Part shown: positions 39,437 to 49,429 of the stretch, piece after piece | How positions within the stretch are numbered: the stretch's first letter is position 1 | Layout of the letters: every line of letters begins with the position of its first letter | Assembly (NCBI RefSeq): GCF_013415485.1 | Contig: NZ_JACBXS010000007.1 | Span: 86,079 to 150,078 of the forward strand | Length of the DNA: 64,000 bases | Source of the DNA: Rhabdonatronobacter sediminivivens | Lineage (GTDB): Bacteria > Pseudomonadota > Alphaproteobacteria > Rhodobacterales > Rhodobacteraceae | Direction of reading: 5' to 3' | Position numbers and translations under genes: made by a program | The notes under the pieces: model-generated | The model's database searches: none | What the model saw: only the letters and a program-made list of their open reading frames with translations | Told to the model about the DNA's origin: nothing

Positions 39437-40387
39437 ATGACCCGTGATCCCGCATCTGTCCCGCATCGCGGGCGCCTGACCCCGAACCGCCCGCTCGGTG
39501 ATCTGACCTGGCTGCGTGTGGGCGGCCCGGCAGACTGGCTGTTCCAACCCGCGGATGAAGAGGACCTCTCGGCCTTTCTGGCCGCGCTGGACCCGGCGGT
39601 GCCGGTGTTTCCCATGGGGGTGGGGTCGAACCTGATCGTGCGCGATGGGGGCTTGCGCGCGGTGGTGATCCGGCTGGGGCGCGGGTTCAACGGGATCGAC
39701 TGCGCCGAGGGTCAGGTCACGGCGGGGGCGGCGGCGCTGGACGCCCATGTGGCCCGCCGCGCTGCCGATGCCGGGCTGGACCTGACATTCCTGCGCACCA
39801 TTCCCGGCAGTATCGGCGGTGCGGTGTGCATGAACGCGGGCTGTTACGGCACCTATATGGCGGACCGGCTGGTCCATGTGCGCGCCGTGCTGCGCGATGG
39901 GCAGGTGGTGACCCTCCCTGCGGCGGACCTGGGGCTGGGGTATCGCAGCTCGGCGCTGCCCGAAGGCGCGGTAATCACCGCGGCGGTGATGGCGGCGCCG
40001 CGCGGCGATCCCGCAGCCCTGCACGCCCGCATGGAGGACCAGCTTGCCCGGCGCGATGCCACCCAACCCACAAAGGACCGCAGCGCCGGGTCAACCTTTC
40101 GCAACCCCGCCGGATACAGCTCTACGGGCGCGGCCGATGACACCCATGAGCTGAAGGCCTGGAAGGTGATCGATGATGCCGGATTGCGCGGGTTTCAGAT
40201 TGGCGGCGCGCAGATGTCGCCCATGCATCCGAACTTTCTGATCAATACCGGCACCGCCACCGCCGCCGATCTGGAGGCGCTGGGCGAGGAAGTTCGAAAA
40301 AGGGTTTTGCAGAACAGCGGAATTTCGCTAATATGGGAGATACGGCGCGTGGGCGAACCGGCTGCGCGCCAGACAACGACAAGATGA
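39437..40387 (+). CDS. murB: UDP-N-acetylenolpyruvoylglucosamine reductase
   Basis: FAD enzyme that reduces UDP-GlcNAc-enolpyruvate to UDP-MurNAc in peptidoglycan precursor synthesis. The 316-residue protein has [44 protein letters not shown] and the catalytic-Ser block [11 protein letters not shown]. The start [12 protein letters not shown] at 39437 is the likely one; the ribosome site is weak. murC/murG do not precede it and ddl does not follow it in the window. Confidence 0.95.
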   Translation: MTRDPASVPHRGRLTPNRPLGDLTWLRVGGPADWLFQPADEEDLSAFLAALDPAVPVFPMGVGSNLIVRDGGLRAVVIRLGRGFNGIDCAEGQVTAGAAALDAHVARRAADAGLDLTFLRTIPGSIGGAVCMNAGCYGTYMADRLVHVRAVLRDGQVVTLPAADLGLGYRSSALPEGAVITAAVMAAPRGDPAALHARMEDQLARRDATQPTKDRSAGSTFRNPAGYSSTGAADDTHELKAWKVIDDAGLRGFQIGGAQMSPMHPNFLINTGTATAADLEALGEEVRKRVLQNSGISLIWEIRRVGEPAARQTTTR

Positions 40388-40656
40388 CGACCCGGCAAAC
40401 GGGTGTGTTTTGAGGGCGCCGCATGCGGCGTGACAGGCAAGATGGCGGGCATGTCGAGCAGGGCAGCCCTCGCTGAAATGGGAATGTCTTTGCCGTGCAG
40501 CCGGGCTGCATGGCGGGTGGTCGCGTGGTGCCGGACAGGGGCGCGGGACCTGCTCCGGTCAGTGGGGGCGATGAACACAGGTCTGGTGCCGGTGCGCGTG
40601 GCGCATCCGGTGCCTTTTGCCGTGTCCCGCCCCGCGCCTTGCCTGGGGGGGCGCCC

Positions 40657-41928
40657 ATGCCGCCGATAGAGCCCCCGCTGCGCCGCCCGCCCGGCTCGCG
40701 CCCGTCCTTGCGCGCAGGCCCCGGCCCGGCGCTGCCCGGATCGCCCCGGATCAACCCTTTCGGTGCCGAGGATTACACCCGCGCCGCCGAAATCCATTCC
40801 GCAGACCCGCACCGGCAGGCCCGCGCCGCAGGGCACCGGCCCGGGCAGTCCACTTATGCCACCGGATCGGCGCAAAACCGTGACGCCGCCTTTGCCAGCG
40901 AGATTGCCTGGGACCGGCGTGCCTATGCGCCGGGCTGGTCGCTGGGGCATCGGCTGGCACCTGCGCGCGCAACGCCACAGCGCGCCGCCCCCCGGTCCGC
41001 GCCCCCGGCCCGTGACACGGCCCATGACACCGCCCGCGACACCGCTCCCCGGAGCTTCTGGCCCTTCCGCCGCGCGGCTGCGGTGGCGCATGATCCCGCG
41101 CCCAGCCGCCTGGCCTACAGGCTCAACCGGATGTGGCTGACCCCGGCCTTCCGGCGTTCGCTGACCGTGGGCAGCCCGATTGCGCTGATCGGTTTCTGCA
41201 TCGGTCTGATCGCCGCCGACCCGGCCCGGCGTGCTTATATGGTCGAAACGGTCGAAGGCTGGCATGCCGCCCTGATCGACCGGGCCGAGTTTCAGGTGGG
41301 GACGGTCTCGGTTCCCGATGTCTCACCCGAATTGCGCGCGATGGTGATGGAGCGGCTGGACCTGTCGCTGCCCTTATCCTCGTTCCGGATGGATCTGGAG
41401 GCCTTGCGCGCCAGTGTCGAGGCGATCGATGCCGTCAGGACCGCCGATCTGCGCATTGCCTCGGGCGGGGATCTGCTGGTCACCATCGTCGAACGCAAGC
41501 CCGCCGTGGTCTGGCGCAGCCGCACCGGGCTGGAACTGCTGGACGCCGAAGGCCACCGGATCGCCCGGCTGGCCGCGCGCCATGCCGTGACGGACCTGTT
41601 GCTGGTGGCGGGCGATGGCGCCAGCGATCATGTGGCCGAGGCGCTGGAACTGGCCGCCGTGGCCAAGCCGCTGCAGTCCCGCCTGCGCGGGCTGGTGCGT
41701 GTGGGTGAACGGCGCTGGGATCTGGTGCTGGACCGGGACCAGCGCATCATGCTGCCCGAAATCGACCCGATGCCTGCGCTGGAACGCGCCCTGGCGCTGG
41801 ACCGTGCGCAGGACCTGCTGGCGCGCGATGTCACCCATGTTGACCTGCGCCACCCCGCGCGCCCGGTCCTGCGCCTGAGCGAAGGCGCGCTCGACACCCT
41901 GTACAGTATCCGACAATCCGCGGAGTAA
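40657..41928 (+). CDS. ftsQ: Cell division protein FtsQ
   Basis: Bitopic divisome protein that bridges early and late division proteins. The 423-residue product is long for FtsQ: residues 1 to about 165 are a Pro/Ala/Arg-rich cytoplasmic extension, followed by a membrane segment (about 170-188, VGSPIALIGFCIGLIAA), a POTRA domain (about 205-275, FQVGTVSVPDVSPELRAMVMERL) and the FtsQ beta domain. The start at 40657 has GGGGGG upstream. It ends 3 bases before ftsA. Confidence 0.93.
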   Translation: MPPIEPPLRRPPGSRPSLRAGPGPALPGSPRINPFGAEDYTRAAEIHSADPHRQARAAGHRPGQSTYATGSAQNRDAAFASEIAWDRRAYAPGWSLGHRLAPARATPQRAAPRSAPPARDTAHDTARDTAPRSFWPFRRAAAVAHDPAPSRLAYRLNRMWLTPAFRRSLTVGSPIALIGFCIGLIAADPARRAYMVETVEGWHAALIDRAEFQVGTVSVPDVSPELRAMVMERLDLSLPLSSFRMDLEALRASVEAIDAVRTADLRIASGGDLLVTIVERKPAVVWRSRTGLELLDAEGHRIARLAARHAVTDLLLVAGDGASDHVAEALELAAVAKPLQSRLRGLVRVGERRWDLVLDRDQRIMLPEIDPMPALERALALDRAQDLLARDVTHVDLRHPARPVLRLSEGALDTLYSIRQSAE

Positions 41929-41931
41929 GCC

Positions 41932-43266
41932 ATGATCGACCCCTACAAGGCCCAGAGAGCAATGCGCAACATGCGCCGCGCCGCCATGCAGCGCGGGGTG
42001 ATCGGCATCCTGGATGTCGGCACCTTCAAGATCGCCGCGCTGGTGTTGAAGCTGGACCCTTCGGCCACTCCGGCGCAGGGATCTGGCGTGGGGCAACTGG
42101 CCGGGCAGGCGGGGTTCCGGGTGATCGGCGCGGGCACCACACGCTCGCGCGGGGTCCGCTTTGGCGAGATCGCGGCCATGTCCGAAACCGAACGCGCCGT
42201 GCGCACCGCGTTGCAGGCCGCGCAGAAGATGGCGCAGACCCGGGTGGATCACGTTATCCTGTGCATGGCGGGAGGGTCGGTGCGGTCCTATGGCCTGGCC
42301 GGAGAGGTGGAGCTGGAAGACACCACCGTGGCCGAGGATGATATCGGCCGCGTGCTGGCCGCCTGCGAGGTGCCCGATTTCGGCGAGGGGCGCGATGTGC
42401 TCCATGCCCAGCCGGTGAATTTTGCCCTGGACCACCGCAGCGGCCTGTCGGACCCGCGCGGGCAGACGGGAAGCCGCCTGGCCTGCGACATGCATCTGCT
42501 GACGGTCGATACCTCGGTGGTCAGCAATCTGGTGCAATGCCTGCGGCGCTGTGATGTTGAGCTCGCCGGGGTGGCCTCGGCGGCCTATGTCTCGGGCAAG
42601 GCGGCGCTGGTGGAGGATGAGCAGGAACTGGGCGCGGCCTGCATCGACATCGGTGGCGGGGCCACGGCGGTGTCGGTCTTCATCAAGAAACACATGATCT
42701 ATGCCGACGGCATCCGGCTGGGCGGGGATCATGTGACCAATGACATCTCCAAGGGTCTGCAGGTGGATTTCGCCACCGCCGAACGGATCAAGACCTTTCA
42801 CGGTGGGGTGCAGGCCACCAGCATGGATGACCGCGAGCTGATCGAGATCGGCGGCAATTCCGGCGACTGGGACAAGGACCGCCGCACCGTCAGCCGGTCC
42901 GAACTTATCGGCATCATGCGCCCCCGCGTCGAGGAGATCCTGGAAGAGGTCCGCGCGCGGCTTGATGCGGCGGGGTTCGACCATCTGCCCAGCCAGCAGA
43001 TTGTGCTGACGGGGGGCGCCAGCCAGACACCGGGGCTGGACGGGCTGGCCGCGCGCATTCTGGGGCCGCAGGTGCGCATGGGCCGCCCGTTGCGGGTGTA
43101 TGGCCTGCCGCAGGCGGCCACGGGGCCGGCGTTCTCGGCCTCGGTGGGGCTGTGCCTGTTCGCCGCCTATCCGCAGGATGAGTGGTGGGATTTCGACGCG
43201 CCCGCCGACCGCTACCCGGCGCGCTCCTTGCGCCGCGCGTTACGGTGGTTCCGGGACAACTGGTAA
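41932..43266 (+). CDS. ftsA: Cell division protein FtsA
   Basis: Actin-like ATPase that tethers FtsZ filaments to the membrane. The 444-residue protein has IGILDVGTFKIAALVLKL at the phosphate-1 loop, GAACIDIGGGATAVSVFIK at phosphate 2 and IVLTGGASQTPGLDGLAARI for adenosine binding. The C-terminus ends SLRRALRWFRDNW, an amphipathic membrane-targeting helix. GGAG lies 7 bases before the ATG. Confidence 0.97.
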   Translation: MIDPYKAQRAMRNMRRAAMQRGVIGILDVGTFKIAALVLKLDPSATPAQGSGVGQLAGQAGFRVIGAGTTRSRGVRFGEIAAMSETERAVRTALQAAQKMAQTRVDHVILCMAGGSVRSYGLAGEVELEDTTVAEDDIGRVLAACEVPDFGEGRDVLHAQPVNFALDHRSGLSDPRGQTGSRLACDMHLLTVDTSVVSNLVQCLRRCDVELAGVASAAYVSGKAALVEDEQELGAACIDIGGGATAVSVFIKKHMIYADGIRLGGDHVTNDISKGLQVDFATAERIKTFHGGVQATSMDDRELIEIGGNSGDWDKDRRTVSRSELIGIMRPRVEEILEEVRARLDAAGFDHLPSQQIVLTGGASQTPGLDGLAARILGPQVRMGRPLRVYGLPQAATGPAFSASVGLCLFAAYPQDEWWDFDAPADRYPARSLRRALRWFRDNW

Positions 43267-43430
43267 CCACCAGATGCTGCGCGGACTCCGATATCGCCCG
43301 AAAAGCGGCAAAAAACAGCCCAGATATGGGTGGTTTCGTGCAGTTTTTTGATGACCTCGGGGGCGGGGGGCTGTAGAATCATCGAAACAGGCAAGCAAAC
43401 GGCGCAGATCGAAAGCAGGCGGGACATTCA

Positions 43431-45122
43431 ATGACACTTACCTTCATCGAAAATCAGCAGCAGGATCTGGCACCGCGGATCACGGTGTTTGGCGTGGGCG
43501 GGGCAGGCGGCAACGCCGTCAACAACATGATCGACAAGAACCTGGAAGGGGTCGATTTCGTTGTCGCCAACACCGACGCGCAGGCCCTGCAGCAAAGCCG
43601 GGCACGGTCCCGGGTGCAGATGGGGGTCAAGGTCACCGAAGGGCTGGGCGCAGGTGCCCGCGCCGCGGTCGGTGCCGCCGCCGCCGAAGAAACGATCGAG
43701 GAGATCGTCGACCATCTGGCCGGCGCGCATATGTGCTTCATCACCGCCGGGATGGGGGGTGGCACCGGGACGGGTGCGGCCCCGATCATCGCCCAGGCCG
43801 CGCGCGAACTGGGGGTGCTGACCGTCGGTGTGGTCACCAAGCCCTTCCAGTTCGAAGGCAACAAGCGCATGCGCCAGGCCGAAGAAGGGGTCGAAGCGCT
43901 GCAGAAGGTGGTTGATACGCTGATCATCATCCCCAACCAGAACCTGTTCCGGCTGGCAAATGAAAAAACCACCTTTACCGAGGCCTTCGCGCTGGCCGAT
44001 GACGTGCTCTATCAGGGCGTCAAGGGTGTGACCGACCTGATGGTGCGCCCCGGTCTGATCAACCTGGATTTCGCTGATGTTCGCGCCGTGATGGACGAGA
44101 TGGGCAAGGCCATGATGGGCACCGGTGAGGCGACGGGCGAAGATCGCGCCGTTCAGGCCGCCGAGAAAGCCATCGCCAACCCGCTGCTGGATGAAATCAG
44201 CCTGCATGGCGCGCGCGGGGTGCTGATCAACATCACCGGCGGCCATGACCTGACCCTGTTCGAGCTGGACGAGGCCGCCAACCGCATCCGCGAGAAGGTG
44301 GACCCCGAGGCGAACATCATCGTTGGCTCCACCCTCGATGCCGAAATGGAAGGTGCCATCCGCGTGTCGGTTGTCGCCACCGGGATCGATGCCTCGGTCT
44401 CGGCCCAGGAGGTTGATGTGCCGCGCCGCCGCATGGCCGAGCCCCTGCGCCAGCCCGCTGTCGAAGCCCCCATGCCCGAGCCGCAGCCCGAGCCCGAGGT
44501 CGAGATCGAAGAGCCCGTTTTCGTTCCGCGCAGCGAGGAAGGGGCCGAGCATGACCCTCAGCCCAATCTGTTTGCCGAACCGCATGATGCCGAGCGCCCC
44601 GCGGCGCGCAGCTACAGCCGCAGCCCAGAGCCGCAGCATCAGCCCGCAACCCCGCCGCTGAAATTCCGGCAGGAGGCCGAGTCCCGCCCCGCCCCTGAGC
44701 ATGACGCGCGGGATTTCGACATCGACGAGGTGCTGGACGAAACGCCCCGGGTTGCATCGGGTGGCGGGCGCGGCGGTTATGGCGACAGCGCCGACCGTTT
44801 CGTGGCGCCGCGCCGCAATGGTGGCCCCGGCGCCCCCTCGCCCGAAACACTGGCGCGGCTGCAGGCGGCGGTAAGCAAGGCGCCCGCGGCCAGACGTGAA
44901 GACCCCCAGCCGCAGCAGCCAGCCCCTGAAAGCGACCGGGCAAGCGGCGGGCGTTTCGGTATCGGTTCGCTGATCAGCCGCATGGCCGGGCAGGGCGAAC
45001 CGCCCCAGCCGCGCGGCCCGCGCAGCCAGCCGCCGGTGTCCGGCCATGAAGAGGACCGCGGCCACTCCGCCGATCAGGAGCGTATCGAGATCCCCGCATT
45101 CCTGCGCCGTCAGGCAAACTGA
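43431..45122 (+). CDS. ftsZ: Cell division protein FtsZ
   Basis: Tubulin-like GTPase that forms the division ring. The tubulin signature GGGTGTG is at residues 109-115. The GTPase core ends near residue 330 and is followed by about 220 residues of Pro/Glu/Arg-rich disordered linker, then the C-terminal peptide [13 protein letters not shown] that binds FtsA and other partners. At 563 residues it is much longer than the 383 of E. coli because of the linker, as in relatives. A 164-bp gap separates it from ftsA and a strong terminator follows. Confidence 0.98.
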   Translation: MTLTFIENQQQDLAPRITVFGVGGAGGNAVNNMIDKNLEGVDFVVANTDAQALQQSRARSRVQMGVKVTEGLGAGARAAVGAAAAEETIEEIVDHLAGAHMCFITAGMGGGTGTGAAPIIAQAARELGVLTVGVVTKPFQFEGNKRMRQAEEGVEALQKVVDTLIIIPNQNLFRLANEKTTFTEAFALADDVLYQGVKGVTDLMVRPGLINLDFADVRAVMDEMGKAMMGTGEATGEDRAVQAAEKAIANPLLDEISLHGARGVLINITGGHDLTLFELDEAANRIREKVDPEANIIVGSTLDAEMEGAIRVSVVATGIDASVSAQEVDVPRRRMAEPLRQPAVEAPMPEPQPEPEVEIEEPVFVPRSEEGAEHDPQPNLFAEPHDAERPAARSYSRSPEPQHQPATPPLKFRQEAESRPAPEHDARDFDIDEVLDETPRVASGGGRGGYGDSADRFVAPRRNGGPGAPSPETLARLQAAVSKAPAARREDPQPQQPAPESDRASGGRFGIGSLISRMAGQGEPPQPRGPRSQPPVSGHEEDRGHSADQERIEIPAFLRRQAN

Positions 45123-45160
45123 CCCCGCGTCAACGATCACGCGCGAAATCGAATTGATCG

Positions 45161-45192
45161 AAAATGGCCGGATTTCCCGGCCATTTTTCTTT
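45161..45192 (+). terminator. Rho-independent terminator after ftsZ
   Basis: An 11-bp perfect stem (AAAATGGCCGG / CCGGCCATTTT) with a 5-base loop is followed by TCTTTT. It starts 39 bases after the ftsZ stop codon and separates ftsZ from lpxC. Confidence 0.9.
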
Positions 45193-45357
45193 TAGAAACA
45201 ATGCATTATAAGGGGGTTTGCAGGGGCGCGCGGCGTTCCGCCCAAATGTGACGCTCCGTGTTACATTCAGTTGCAAAGAGTGAGTTGTGGCCTGTGTCGT
45301 GGCTGTTTACCTTTCGGTCAACGGTGCGCAGTCACTGATATGCAAGGTGGGCAAGCA

Positions 45358-46278
45358 ATGCAGGTCACGGTTTCAAGATCGTCAGAGTTCCGGGGCTTCG
45401 GGCTGCATTCGGGCCTGCCCGTGCGTCTGCATGTGGATCCGGCCCCAGCCGATCATGGCATCGTTTTCCACCGCATGGACCTGCCGCAGGCAGAGCGCGT
45501 GATCCCGGTCAGCATCGACACCTGGACCCCTGCGCGCCTGTGCACCCGGCTGGTCAACGCCGCCGGGGCAAGCGTGTCCACAATCGAACACCTGATGGCC
45601 GCATTGGCAGGGTGCGGGATTCACAACGCACTGATCCGCATCAATGGCCCCGAGGTTCCGATCCTGGACGGCAGCGCGGCACCGTTCGTCCGCAAGCTTG
45701 TGGCCGCGGGCTTGCGCGAACAGCGCGCCCCGCTTGAGATCATCCGCATCCTGCGCCCGGTTGAGCTGCGCATGGGCGATGCCCTTGCCCGGCTGGAACC
45801 CGCCGATGGGTTCGAGATCGATTTCGAGATCGATTTCCCCGATCCTGCCATCGGTCGGCAGGTGAAATCGCTGGATATGGCCAATGGCGCCTTCGCGCGT
45901 GAGCTGAGCGATTCCCGCACCTTCTGCCGCCGCGCCGATGTGGAGGCGATGCAGACCGCCGGGCTGGCGCTGGGGGGCAGCTATGACAATGCCGTGGTGG
46001 TGGATGGGGCACAGGTGCTCAGCCCCGGCGGGTTGCGCCACGCCGATGAGCCCGTCCGCCACAAGATGCTGGATGCGCTGGGTGATCTGGCTGTGGCCGG
46101 GGCGCCGATCCTGGGCCGCTACACCGGCCTGCGCGCGGGCCATGCCCTGACCGGGCAGGTGCTGCGCGCCTTGCTGGCCGATCCGTCCACCCATCTGCGC
46201 GAACGCTGCACCCGGGCCTGCCAGAAGCGCCTTCCCGGCGGGTTGCGCGCCTTTGATGAGTTGCCGCTGAGCGCGTAG
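45358..46278 (+). CDS. lpxC: UDP-3-O-acyl-N-acetylglucosamine deacetylase
   Basis: Zinc-dependent committed step of lipid A synthesis. The 306-residue protein has the zinc-site blocks STIEHLMAALAG and HKMLDALGDLAVAG, plus GFGLHSG at the N-terminus. The start at 45358 has GGTGGG upstream and gives the family length. It has its own 235-bp upstream region after the ftsZ terminator. Confidence 0.97.
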   Translation: MQVTVSRSSEFRGFGLHSGLPVRLHVDPAPADHGIVFHRMDLPQAERVIPVSIDTWTPARLCTRLVNAAGASVSTIEHLMAALAGCGIHNALIRINGPEVPILDGSAAPFVRKLVAAGLREQRAPLEIIRILRPVELRMGDALARLEPADGFEIDFEIDFPDPAIGRQVKSLDMANGAFARELSDSRTFCRRADVEAMQTAGLALGGSYDNAVVVDGAQVLSPGGLRHADEPVRHKMLDALGDLAVAGAPILGRYTGLRAGHALTGQVLRALLADPSTHLRERCTRACQKRLPGGLRAFDELPLSA

Positions 46279-46398
46279 GCATCGGCGCCCGCGCAACCCT
46301 TCGTTCACTTCCGCCAACAGGGTCACAAAGGCGTTTTGCGCCGGGGTTTTTTCTGTGCTAGACCATCGGTCAAAAGGGGCAGTCAGGGAAGAATGCAT

Positions 46399-47241
46399 AT
46401 GAAGGTCGGTGCGCGGAACCTGCGGCTTTTGGGCGCTTTTGCCATTGCCGCGGCGCTTGCGGCCTGCGGGCCTGAACGCCCTGATGAGTCGCTGGCCGAG
46501 TTCTCGGCGCAGGAGATCTTTCAGCGCGGGGAACATGAGCTTGAGTCCAGCCGCCGGGCGTCACGCTCGGTCCGGTATTTCGCCGAGATCGAGCGCCTGT
46601 ATCCCTATAGCGACTGGGCGCGCCGGGCGCTGATCATGCAGGCCTATGCCTATCACCGCGCGCGCGAGTTCGAGGAAAGCGCCGCCGCCGCGCGCCGCTT
46701 CCTGGACACCTATCCCGGCGATGAAGACGCGCCCTATGCCGCGTATCTGCTGGCGATCTCCTTTTATGACCAGATCGACGAGGTCGGGCGCGATCAGGGC
46801 GTGACCTTTCAGGCGCTGCGCCACCTGCGCCGTGTGATCGAGGATTACCCGGACACCGAATTCGCGCGCTCCTCGGTCCTGAAATTCGATCTGGCCTTCG
46901 ACCATCTGGCGGGCAAGGAAATGGAAATCGGCCGCTTCTATCTGAAGCGTCGCAACTATGCCGCCGCCATCAGCCGCTTCCGCGTGGTGGTCGAGGATTT
47001 CCAGACCACCACCCACACCCCCGAGGCGCTGCACCGTCTGGTCGAGGCCTATCTGGCCCTCGGGTTCGAGGATGAGGCCCGCACGGCGGCGGCACTTCTG
47101 GGCCACAACTTCCAGGCCAATCCCTTCTACGAGGACAGCTTCCGCCTGCTGAGCGGGCAGGGCCTGGCACCCGATGCCGCTGGTGGCGATGGCTGGCTGA
47201 GCCAGCTTTATCGGCAGTCCATTCGCGGCGAATGGTTGTGA
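46399..47241 (+). CDS. bamD: Outer membrane protein assembly factor BamD
   Basis: Lipoprotein of the BAM complex that inserts beta-barrel proteins into the outer membrane. The 280-residue protein has a signal peptide with lipobox LAAC, followed by TPR repeats (FAEIERLYPYSDWARRALIMQAYAYHRAREFEESAAAARRF, HLRRVIEDYPDTEFA, FYLKRRNYAAAISRF). The ATG at 46399 with AGGGAAG 7-8 bases upstream was preferred to the ATG at 46393. Confidence 0.95.
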   Translation: MKVGARNLRLLGAFAIAAALAACGPERPDESLAEFSAQEIFQRGEHELESSRRASRSVRYFAEIERLYPYSDWARRALIMQAYAYHRAREFEESAAAARRFLDTYPGDEDAPYAAYLLAISFYDQIDEVGRDQGVTFQALRHLRRVIEDYPDTEFARSSVLKFDLAFDHLAGKEMEIGRFYLKRRNYAAAISRFRVVVEDFQTTTHTPEALHRLVEAYLALGFEDEARTAAALLGHNFQANPFYEDSFRLLSGQGLAPDAAGGDGWLSQLYRQSIRGEWL

Positions 47242-47345
47242 GCGCGGGGCAGGGTCACCCCTTGAACCGCCCTGATTCCCCGCTTAATCGACCCCCGGGG
47301 TGCAGGGACTGCGCCCCGCGGGTCTGACAAGGGGCGCTTCAGCCG

Positions 47346-49013
47346 ATGCTGCTCTCGCTTGATATTCGGGACATGCTTCTGATCGACCGGCTGGAGCTGG
47401 ACTTCCGGCCGGGGTTGAACGTGCTGACCGGCGAAACCGGCGCGGGCAAGTCGATCCTGCTGGATTGTCTGGGCTTTGTGCTGGGCTGGCGCGGGCGCGC
47501 CGATCTGGTTCGCTCCGGCGCCGAACAGGGCGAGGTGGTGGCCGAATTCGCCCTGTCCCCGGACCACCCCGCCCGCGCGATCCTGACTGAAAGTGGCTTT
47601 GGCGCGGGGGATACGCTGCTTTTGCGCCGGGTGAACGGGCTGGACGGGCGCAAGACCGCCTGGATCAACGACCGCCGCGCCTCGGGCGAGGTGCTGCGCG
47701 CCCTGTCCGAGGTGCTGGTGGAACTGCACGGCCAGCAGGATGACAAGGGGCTGCTGAACCCGCGCAACCACCGGGCGTTTCTGGATGCCTTTGCCGGGCT
47801 GGAGGCGGAATTGACCCGGACCCGCGCCGACTGGGCCGCGCTGCGCAAGGCCCGCAAGGCGCAATCCGAAGCCCAGGCGTGGATGGATGAATTGACCGCC
47901 GAGGAAGAGTTCCTGCGCCATGCCGTGGCCGAGCTGGATGCGCTGGACCCCCAGCCCGATGAAGAGGCCGCCCTGGACAGCCAGCGCCGCCTGATGCAGC
48001 AGGGCGAACGCCTGCGCCAGGACCTGGCCCGCGCCCATCAGGCGCTTTCGGGCGAGGGGGCAGAGCGGCTGATCGCCGATGCCCTGCGCTGGCTGGAGGA
48101 TGCGGCCGAGGCGCTTGAGGACCGGCTGGACCCCCCTCTTGCCGCACTGGGCCGGGTGATGGACGATCTGGCCGATGCCACCCGCGGGATCGAGGATGCC
48201 ATCGAATCCGTTGAGTTCAGCCCCGGCGCGCTGGAGGCCACCGAGGAACGCCTGTTTGCCATGCGCGGGCTGGCGCGCAAGCATGGGGTGCTTGCGGATG
48301 AGTTGCACAGCCTGGGTGACAGCCTGCGCGCGCGGCTGGCGCTGATTGATGGCGGCAGCGATGACCTGACCCGGCTGGCCGATGGGGTTGCCGCCGCCGA
48401 AGCCCGTTATGACGCCAGTGCCGCAAAGCTGACCGCCGCGCGCGCTGCAGCGGCGGAACACCTGGATGCGGCGATGCAGGCAGAGCTGGTGCCGCTGCGC
48501 ATGGACCGGGCGCAATTCACTACTCGGCTGACGCCCGCTGACCCGGGGCCGGACGGGCGCGATGCGGTGCAATTCGTCGTGCGCACCAACCCCGGCGCAC
48601 CGGCGGGCGCGTTGGACCGGATCGCCTCGGGGGGGGAATTGTCGCGGTTTCTGCTGGCGCTCAAGGTCTGTCTGGCGCGGGGAAATGGCGGGCAGACCAT
48701 GATCTTTGATGAGATCGACCGCGGCGTGGGGGGCGCCACCGCCGATGCCGTGGGCCGCCGGTTGCAGGCGCTGGCCGCCGGGGGGCAGGTGTTGGTGGTG
48801 ACCCATTCGCCCCAGGTCGCCGCCCTGGGCGCGCATCACTGGCGGGTGGAGAAACGGGTGCGCGGCGAACAGACCCTGTCACAGGTTGTGCCGCTTTCCG
48901 CTGATGAGCGGATAGAGGAGATTGCGCGGATGCTGGCGGGTGATAGCATAACCGAAGCCGCGCGCGCTGCAGCCCGGGCCCTGCTGCCCGAAGGCGCAGC
49001 ACCCCGGATATGA
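47346..49013 (+). CDS. recN: DNA repair protein RecN
   Basis: SMC-like ATPase in double-strand-break repair. The 555-residue protein has the Walker A TGETGAGKSILLDCLG near residue 30, a central helical coiled-coil region, and the C-terminal ABC signature ASGGELSRFLLALKV followed by Walker B TMIFDEIDRGVGG. The lpxC-bamD-recN order is standard here. Confidence 0.97.
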   Translation: MLLSLDIRDMLLIDRLELDFRPGLNVLTGETGAGKSILLDCLGFVLGWRGRADLVRSGAEQGEVVAEFALSPDHPARAILTESGFGAGDTLLLRRVNGLDGRKTAWINDRRASGEVLRALSEVLVELHGQQDDKGLLNPRNHRAFLDAFAGLEAELTRTRADWAALRKARKAQSEAQAWMDELTAEEEFLRHAVAELDALDPQPDEEAALDSQRRLMQQGERLRQDLARAHQALSGEGAERLIADALRWLEDAAEALEDRLDPPLAALGRVMDDLADATRGIEDAIESVEFSPGALEATEERLFAMRGLARKHGVLADELHSLGDSLRARLALIDGGSDDLTRLADGVAAAEARYDASAAKLTAARAAAAEHLDAAMQAELVPLRMDRAQFTTRLTPADPGPDGRDAVQFVVRTNPGAPAGALDRIASGGELSRFLLALKVCLARGNGGQTMIFDEIDRGVGGATADAVGRRLQALAAGGQVLVVTHSPQVAALGAHHWRVEKRVRGEQTLSQVVPLSADERIEEIARMLAGDSITEAARAAARALLPEGAAPRI

Positions 49014-49041
49014 CCCGCGCATGATGATACAGGAGGACGTG

Positions 49042-49419
49042 ATGCATCGCTCTTTTCCCCGGCCGCTTGGCCTTGCCCTGGCCGCAACGCTGGTGCTGGC
49101 GGGCTGCCTGCAGCCGCAGCAACCCATGCGCGTGATCGGCGGCCCCCAATCCGCGCCCGCCGCCGCCCCCGAGGCCACGCCCGCGCCACCGCCGGGCGAT
49201 GTCGCCACCGCCAGCCGCGCCGAATCGGCCTGTGTCGATCAGGGGCGCGCACAGGGTCTGCGCGTTGAGCAGGTGGTGGGCACCCGCGCCGTCACCGGCG
49301 CCGATGGCCAGCCGACCGGGCGCGATGTGATGCTGCGTGTCGCGCGCGACGGGCAGGTCTATGAGGTGCGCTGCAACTATCAGAGCGCCAGCGACGAAGC
49401 GCGGATCATGTCGCTCTGA
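49042..49419 (+). CDS. Small putative lipoprotein
   Basis: A 125-residue exported protein with a signal peptide and lipobox LAGC near residue 20, a Pro/Ala-rich linker, and a small C-terminal domain (ACVDQGRAQGLRVEQVVGT, DVMLRVARDGQVYEVRCNY) with two cysteines that could pair. An AGGAGG sits 5 bases before the ATG at 49042, which decides the start over an in-frame ATG at 49021. Function unknown. Confidence 0.8.
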   Translation: MHRSFPRPLGLALAATLVLAGCLQPQQPMRVIGGPQSAPAAAPEATPAPPPGDVATASRAESACVDQGRAQGLRVEQVVGTRAVTGADGQPTGRDVMLRVARDGQVYEVRCNYQSASDEARIMSL

Positions 49420-49429
49420 ATGTGCCGGG

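Noticed and set aside
40403..40669. A possible 88-residue gene between murB and ftsQ
   Set aside because: The frame has a GTG-like start without a clear ribosome site, overlaps the ftsQ start, and encodes a Cys/Arg-rich sequence with no family resemblance. The region is better read as intergenic.
43244..43271. GGTGGTT/AACCACC inverted repeat at the ftsA stop codon
   Set aside because: The arms are short with a long spacer and no T run, and one arm includes coding sequence. It is probably chance.
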